The translations under genes and the position numbers were made by a program. A stretch of DNA of 18,788 bases, taken from Paracoccaceae bacterium (GTDB lineage: Bacteria > Pseudomonadota > Alphaproteobacteria > Rhodobacterales > Rhodobacteraceae). Shown here one piece after another: positions 15,613 through 18,788 of the stretch. The stretch is from positions 1 through 18,788 of the forward strand of contig JALSHL010000149.1 of NCBI GenBank assembly GCA_026982255.1, given 5' to 3'. The number at the start of each line of letters is the position of its first letter. Position 1 is the first letter of the stretch. The notes below the pieces were generated by a model. That model worked only from the letters and a program-made list of their open reading frames with translations, was not told the DNA's origin and made no database searches.

Positions 15613-17146
15613 AGGACGCAGCGGATTCCAGCAAGGTTTCGCCGGTCATCTCGGGCGGTTTTGGCAGTTGCATCAGTTCCAGCAAAGACGGAGCCAGATC
15701 GGAAAGCCGCCCGCCGCTGCGCAGTATTACCCCCTCCGGCCCGCCAACCAGCACCACGGGCACCGGATTGCAGGTGTGCGCCGTATGCGGCCCGCCGGTC
15801 ACCGGATCGACCATGGTTTCGCAGTTGCCGTGATCGGCCGTGACAATCATTGCACCGCCGACCGCGTCAATTGCCGCCAGCGCCTGCCCCAGCCCGTCGT
15901 CCACGGCCTCGACCGCCTTGATCGCGGCTTGCAGGTCGCCGGTATGGCCGACCATGTCGGGGTTGGCAAAGTTGACGATGATCAGGTCGTATTCCCGCCC
16001 TTCAATCGCCTCGACCAGCCGGCGCGCCACCTCCGGCTCCGACATTTCCGGCTGCAGGTCATAGGTCTTCACCTTGGGGCTGGGCGCGACATACCTGTCC
16101 TCGCCGTTTTCCTGCATCTCCTCGCCGCCGTTCATGAAAAAGGTCACATGCGGATATTTTTCGGTTTCCGCCAGCCGGAACTGTTTGCGCCCGTGCATCG
16201 CAACCCAGTGCCCCAGCGTGTTGACGATGTCCTCGGACGGATACATCACGTCCATATATTTATTATGTTCGTCGGAATATTCCACCAGCCCGGCCATGAT
16301 CGCGAATTCCGGGCGGGCGGGAACGTCGAAGGCATCAAAATCCGGATCGCCCAGCGCCGCAAGAATTTCGCGCGCGCGGTCGGCGCGGAAGTTCATGAAC
16401 AACAGCCCGTCGCCATCCTTCATGCCCGCATAGTCCCCGATCACGGTGGGGGAAACGAACTCGTCGGTCTCGCCAGCCCCGTAAGCCTCGTCAATGGCGT
16501 CCTGCACACTGAAGGCGCGCTTGCCTTTGGCCATAACCATCAGGTCGAACGCCTGCTGCACCCGCTCCCAACGCTTGTCACGGTCCATGGCGAAGAACCG
16601 GCCGCAGACAGTTGAAATGGCAGCCCCCGCGGGCAGGTCGGCCTCCAGCTTCGCCATCTGTTCGCCTGCGGATTGCGGCGGCACATCGCGCCCGTCGAGG
16701 AAAGCATGGATGTTCACCGGAATTCCGGCAGCGGCAATCACCTTCGCCGCGCGCGCGATATGGTCCTGATGCGAATGCACACCGCCGGGCGAGGCGAGAC
16801 CCGCAATATGGGCCACACCGCCGCTGGCCTTCAGTTTCCCGATAAACCGCTGCAATACAGGGTTCCGGTCGAATTCGCCCGTCTCGATCGCCTTGTTCAC
16901 TTTCGGCAGATCCATCCAGACAATCCGCCCCGCGCCGATGTTCATATGGCCGACCTCGGAATTTCCCATCTGTCCGGCGGGCAGGCCGACATCCTCGCCA
17001 TGTGCGGCCAGTGTCGCGTGGGGACACTCCGCCATGATCCGGTTGAAATTCGGGGTATGGCCCAGCGCCACCGCGTTGTTTTCACGCTCGGGGCGCAGAC
17101 CCCAACCGTCGAGAATACACAGGACTACGGGTTTAGGTGCGGACAT
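15611..17146 (-). CDS. gpmI: 2,3-bisphosphoglycerate-independent phosphoglycerate mutase
   Basis: This 511-residue cytoplasmic enzyme interconverts 3- and 2-phosphoglycerate in glycolysis and gluconeogenesis, using two Mn ions and a phosphoserine intermediate. It belongs to the alkaline-phosphatase superfamily. LCILDGWG near 9-16 carries the metal-ligand Asp13. GQMGNSEVGHMNIGAGR includes the catalytic Ser63. VHSHQDHI and FLDGRDVPPQSA line the substrate site. NFANPDMVGHTGD and VTADHGNCETM supply the C-terminal metal ligands. The length matches the family. GGAGG (17152-17156) lies five bases before the ATG. It follows rlmH by 51 bp and appears to share its transcript. Confidence 0.98.
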   Translation of the reverse strand: MSAPKPVVLCILDGWGLRPERENNAVALGHTPNFNRIMAECPHATLAAHGEDVGLPAGQMGNSEVGHMNIGAGRIVWMDLPKVNKAIETGEFDRNPVLQRFIGKLKASGGVAHIAGLASPGGVHSHQDHIARAAKVIAAAGIPVNIHAFLDGRDVPPQSAGEQMAKLEADLPAGAAISTVCGRFFAMDRDKRWERVQQAFDLMVMAKGKRAFSVQDAIDEAYGAGETDEFVSPTVIGDYAGMKDGDGLLFMNFRADRAREILAALGDPDFDAFDVPARPEFAIMAGLVEYSDEHNKYMDVMYPSEDIVNTLGHWVAMHGRKQFRLAETEKYPHVTFFMNGGEEMQENGEDRYVAPSPKVKTYDLQPEMSEPEVARRLVEAIEGREYDLIIVNFANPDMVGHTGDLQAAIKAVEAVDDGLGQALAAIDAVGGAMIVTADHGNCETMVDPVTGGPHTAHTCNPVPVVLVGGPEGVILRSGGRLSDLAPSLLELMQLPKPPEMTGETLLESAAS

Positions 17147-17178
17147 GGGAGCCTCCGTTTCAGGACAGGGGATATGTA

Positions 17179-17196
17179 TGCCCCTGCGTCAGGGCA
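17179..17196 (-). other. Hairpin between rlmH and gpmI
   Basis: TGCC-CTG and CAG-GGCA arms (7 bp, one bulged C) enclose a three-base loop, two bases after the rlmH stop. No U-tract follows on the minus strand. It is probably a processing or stabilising element rather than a terminator. Confidence 0.4.
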
Positions 17197-17197
17197 A

Positions 17198-17668
17198 TCA
17201 AGCCCGATGATAGGGGCTGTTGGCCTGTATCGCGGCAGCACGATAGAGCTGTTCAGCCAGCATCACCCGCACCAGCATGTGCGGCCAGACCATTTTACCG
17301 AAGGAAACCGAGAAATCCGCCTCGGCGCGCAGACCGGACGCGATACCGTCCGCCCCGCCAATGACAAAGGCCACATCCTGCCGCCCGTCGTCGCGCCAAT
17401 TGCCCAGCTTGCGGGAAAACTCCGGCGAGGACAGCAGCTTGCCGCGCTCGTCCAGCGTGACCAGAAGCGCACCGGACGGGATCGCCGCGCGCAGCAGCTT
17501 TGCCTCGGCCTCCATGCCGCCGCCCTTTTTGTCCTCGACCTCCACCACCTTCGCAGGGCCGAGGCCGAGCGCCCGCCCCGTGCGGTCGAACCGTGTCAGA
17601 TAGTCATCGAGGATCTCGCGTTCCGGCCCGCCACGCAGGCGGCCGACAACACAGAGCGTTACGCGCAT
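17198..17668 (-). CDS. rlmH: 23S rRNA (pseudouridine1915-N3)-methyltransferase RlmH
   Basis: This 156-residue SPOUT methyltransferase methylates pseudouridine 1915 in helix 69 of 23S rRNA on assembled ribosomes. It has the normal family length. LVTLDERGK lies mid-protein, followed by the SAM-binding trefoil knot FVIGGADGIA, then the conserved LAEQLYRA..I.ANSPYHRA C-terminus, whose YHR end contacts rRNA. The ATG (17666-17668) directly abuts the rsfS stop (17669-17671) with no gap, so translation is coupled. The rsfS-rlmH pair is a widespread conserved arrangement; both proteins act on the large subunit. Confidence 0.97.
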   Translation of the reverse strand: MRVTLCVVGRLRGGPEREILDDYLTRFDRTGRALGLGPAKVVEVEDKKGGGMEAEAKLLRAAIPSGALLVTLDERGKLLSSPEFSRKLGNWRDDGRQDVAFVIGGADGIASGLRAEADFSVSFGKMVWPHMLVRVMLAEQLYRAAAIQANSPYHRA

Positions 17669-18109
17669 CTATTCCGCGTCGGCGGGACCACCGGCGGCCT
17701 GCCACATTTTTTCCAGCTGATAGAATTCGCGGACCTCGGGGCGGAACAGATGCACCACGGCATCGCCGCAATCGATCAGCACCCAGTCGCCGGAATCCTT
17801 GCCTTCCATGCGGCAGATAATACCGGTTTCTTCCTTGATTTTCTTGAACAGCATATCGGCCAGCGCCGAAACCTGACGGGTCGAGCGGCCCGAGGCAATG
17901 ACCATATTGTCGGCCATCTCGGATTTGCCTTCCAAGGGGATCACCACGACCTCTTCGGCCTTGTTCTCGTCGAGCGAGCCCAGAATACGGGCCAGCATCG
18001 CGGCGCTCTGTTCTTTGTCTCCGCTTGCACCGATGGTGGTGGTTGCGGGATTCGCGGCCTCCTTGGCCACATCAACACGTTCCGACAGAACGATGTCCTC
18101 CTGATTCAA
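17669..18109 (-). CDS. rsfS: Ribosome silencing factor RsfS
   Basis: RsfS binds uL14 and blocks joining of ribosomal subunits when nutrients are scarce. The core is complete: LARILGSLDENKAEEVVVIPLEGKS, then MVIASGRSTRQVSALAD, then the diagnostic GKDSGDWVLIDCGDAVVHLF, then REFYQLEKMW. The start is uncertain. The longest frame begins with GTG at 18148, but that codon lies upstream of the start of transcription predicted from TTGAGG-N17-TATATT, so it was rejected. The TTG at 18109 has a CGGAG site nine bases upstream and is used here (146 aa). GTG at 18070 (133 aa) and the ATG before LARIL are alternatives. The best Shine-Dalgarno (AGGAGG, 18097-18102) faces only a CTG codon at 18086-18088. Confidence 0.93.
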   Translation of the reverse strand: MNQEDIVLSERVDVAKEAANPATTTIGASGDKEQSAAMLARILGSLDENKAEEVVVIPLEGKSEMADNMVIASGRSTRQVSALADMLFKKIKEETGIICRMEGKDSGDWVLIDCGDAVVHLFRPEVREFYQLEKMWQAAGGPADAE

Positions 18110-18138
18110 TGCGCCATGCTCCGGCGCCAGACGTTTGC

Positions 18139-18167
18139 AATATATCACAGCGCATTTGTTGCCTCAA
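18139..18167 (-). promoter_or_regulatory. Predicted promoter for rsfS-rlmH-gpmI operon
   Basis: On the minus strand, TTGAGG (18167-18162) and TATATT (18144-18139) are separated by exactly 17 bp, matching consensus at four and five of six positions. Transcription should start near 18132. It sits in the 35-74-bp gap after the nucleoside hydrolase stop and marks a new transcription unit. Confidence 0.65.
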
Positions 18168-18183
18168 GCGGGCGGAGTCAAGC

Positions 18184-18788
18184 TCATAGCGTCCCGATGC
18201 GCGCCAGCAGCAGGTCAAAAAACGCGTCCGCGTCCAGATCACGCACGAAGAACACATTTCCCGGCCGGTCGGTAACGCCCCACCAGTCGGCCACGGTCAT
18301 GCCCATGGTCAATTCGCTGGCGGTCTCCACCTCGACATTGATCTGCCGGCCCCGATAGATTTCCGGCTGTAGCAGCCACGCAATTACGTTGGGATCATGC
18401 AGCGGCCCGCCATCGGTGCCGTATTTCGCCTCGTCGAAGCGTTCATAGAAATCGAGCAGCTCCGCCGTCGCCCTGCCCGCCCTGTTGCCCAGCGCCCGGA
18501 ACGCCTCCAGCCGTTTGCGGGTGGTCAGCGCCTTGTGGGTGACATCGAGCGGAAACATCGTCACCGGCACGCCGGAATCCAGCACCCGACTGGCGGCGTG
18601 CGGATCGACATAGATATTGAACTCCGCCGCCGGTGTGACATTGCCACCCTCGAAACAGCCCCCGCCCATCAGCACGATCTCGCGGATGCGCGGCACGATC
18701 CCGGGCGCGCGCGCCATCGCCAGCGCCAGATTGGTCAGGGGACCGAGGGCGCAGAGGGTGATTTCCTCGGTTTCATGCGAAAGCAGGC
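18184..18788 (-). CDS. Inosine/uridine-preferring nucleoside hydrolase, C-terminal part (5' end outside window)
   Basis: The reading frame runs off the right edge, so the N-terminal DxDxxxDD calcium-binding motif is not visible. What remains matches the IU_nuc_hydro family, which cleaves the N-glycosidic bond of ribonucleosides for salvage. It includes EEITLCALGPLTNLALA, IREIVLMGGGCFEGGNVTP, the substrate-binding AEFNIYVDPHAA, and VTMFPLDVT. GGPLHDPNVIAWLL supplies the conserved His-Asp near the active site. It ends LARIGTL at a TGA stop. About 200 residues are present of a usual ~310. An internal ATG at 18717 is not the start, because family-conserved sequence continues upstream of it. Confidence 0.93.
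   Translation of the reverse strand, partial: LLSHETEEITLCALGPLTNLALAMARAPGIVPRIREIVLMGGGCFEGGNVTPAAEFNIYVDPHAASRVLDSGVPVTMFPLDVTHKALTTRKRLEAFRALGNRAGRATAELLDFYERFDEAKYGTDGGPLHDPNVIAWLLQPEIYRGRQINVEVETASELTMGMTVADWWGVTDRPGNVFFVRDLDADAFFDLLLARIGTL

Overview
This window is a GC-rich, gene-dense stretch of chromosome from an alphaproteobacterium, most likely of the Rhodobacterales/Roseobacter type. The evidence is a stand-alone NDUFS4-like complex I accessory gene, an Ala/Glu-rich tail on ribosomal protein bS16, an FNR/FnrL-type box at a globin gene, a two-gene GMC oxidoreductase/HAD unit, and an rsfS-rlmH-gpmI-ctpA-rppH block. It is mostly core housekeeping DNA. I see no insertion sequence, prophage, CRISPR array, tRNA or rRNA gene.

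Layout. Positions 1-990 (+) hold the 3' end of a GMC oxidoreductase gene, coupled by an ATGA overlap to a HAD phosphatase gene. Positions 994-4467 (-) hold a translation/secretion cluster read as ffh, chorismate mutase, rpsP, intrinsic terminator, bluB, rimM. Its left end abuts the HAD gene tail to tail, with 3 bp between the stops, so trmD and rplS, which often follow rimM, are absent here. A single-domain globin (-) and a ZapE/AFG1 ATPase (+) diverge from a 135-bp region containing an FNR-type box. uvrB (-) converges on zapE. A 346-bp noncoding region separates uvrB from the complex I accessory gene (+). Next come a cation-diffusion-facilitator (CDF) gene (+) behind a MerR-type promoter, then carB (+) with its own promoter. 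Positions 13625-18109 (-) read rsfS, rlmH, gpmI, ctpA, rppH. The window ends inside a nucleoside hydrolase gene (-).

Functionally, most genes serve protein synthesis and targeting (ffh, rpsP, rimM, rlmH, rsfS), RNA turnover (rppH), DNA repair (uvrB), envelope proteolysis (ctpA), glycolysis (gpmI), pyrimidine/arginine precursor supply (carB), aromatic amino acids (chorismate mutase) and the cobamide lower ligand (bluB).

The strongest candidate for something new is the CDF transporter at 9248-10210. Both intramembrane HxxxD metal sites have lost the aspartate (HxxxA and HxxxT), and a usual C-terminal His is replaced by Phe. The gene sits behind a textbook MerR-family promoter: 19-bp spacer, perfect 8+8 dyad, CueR-like half-sites. 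Secondary points are a 14-bp motif starting at the stop codons of both uvrB and the complex I accessory gene, the FNR box at the globin, a structured ffh leader, and an rsfS start that conflicts with its promoter.
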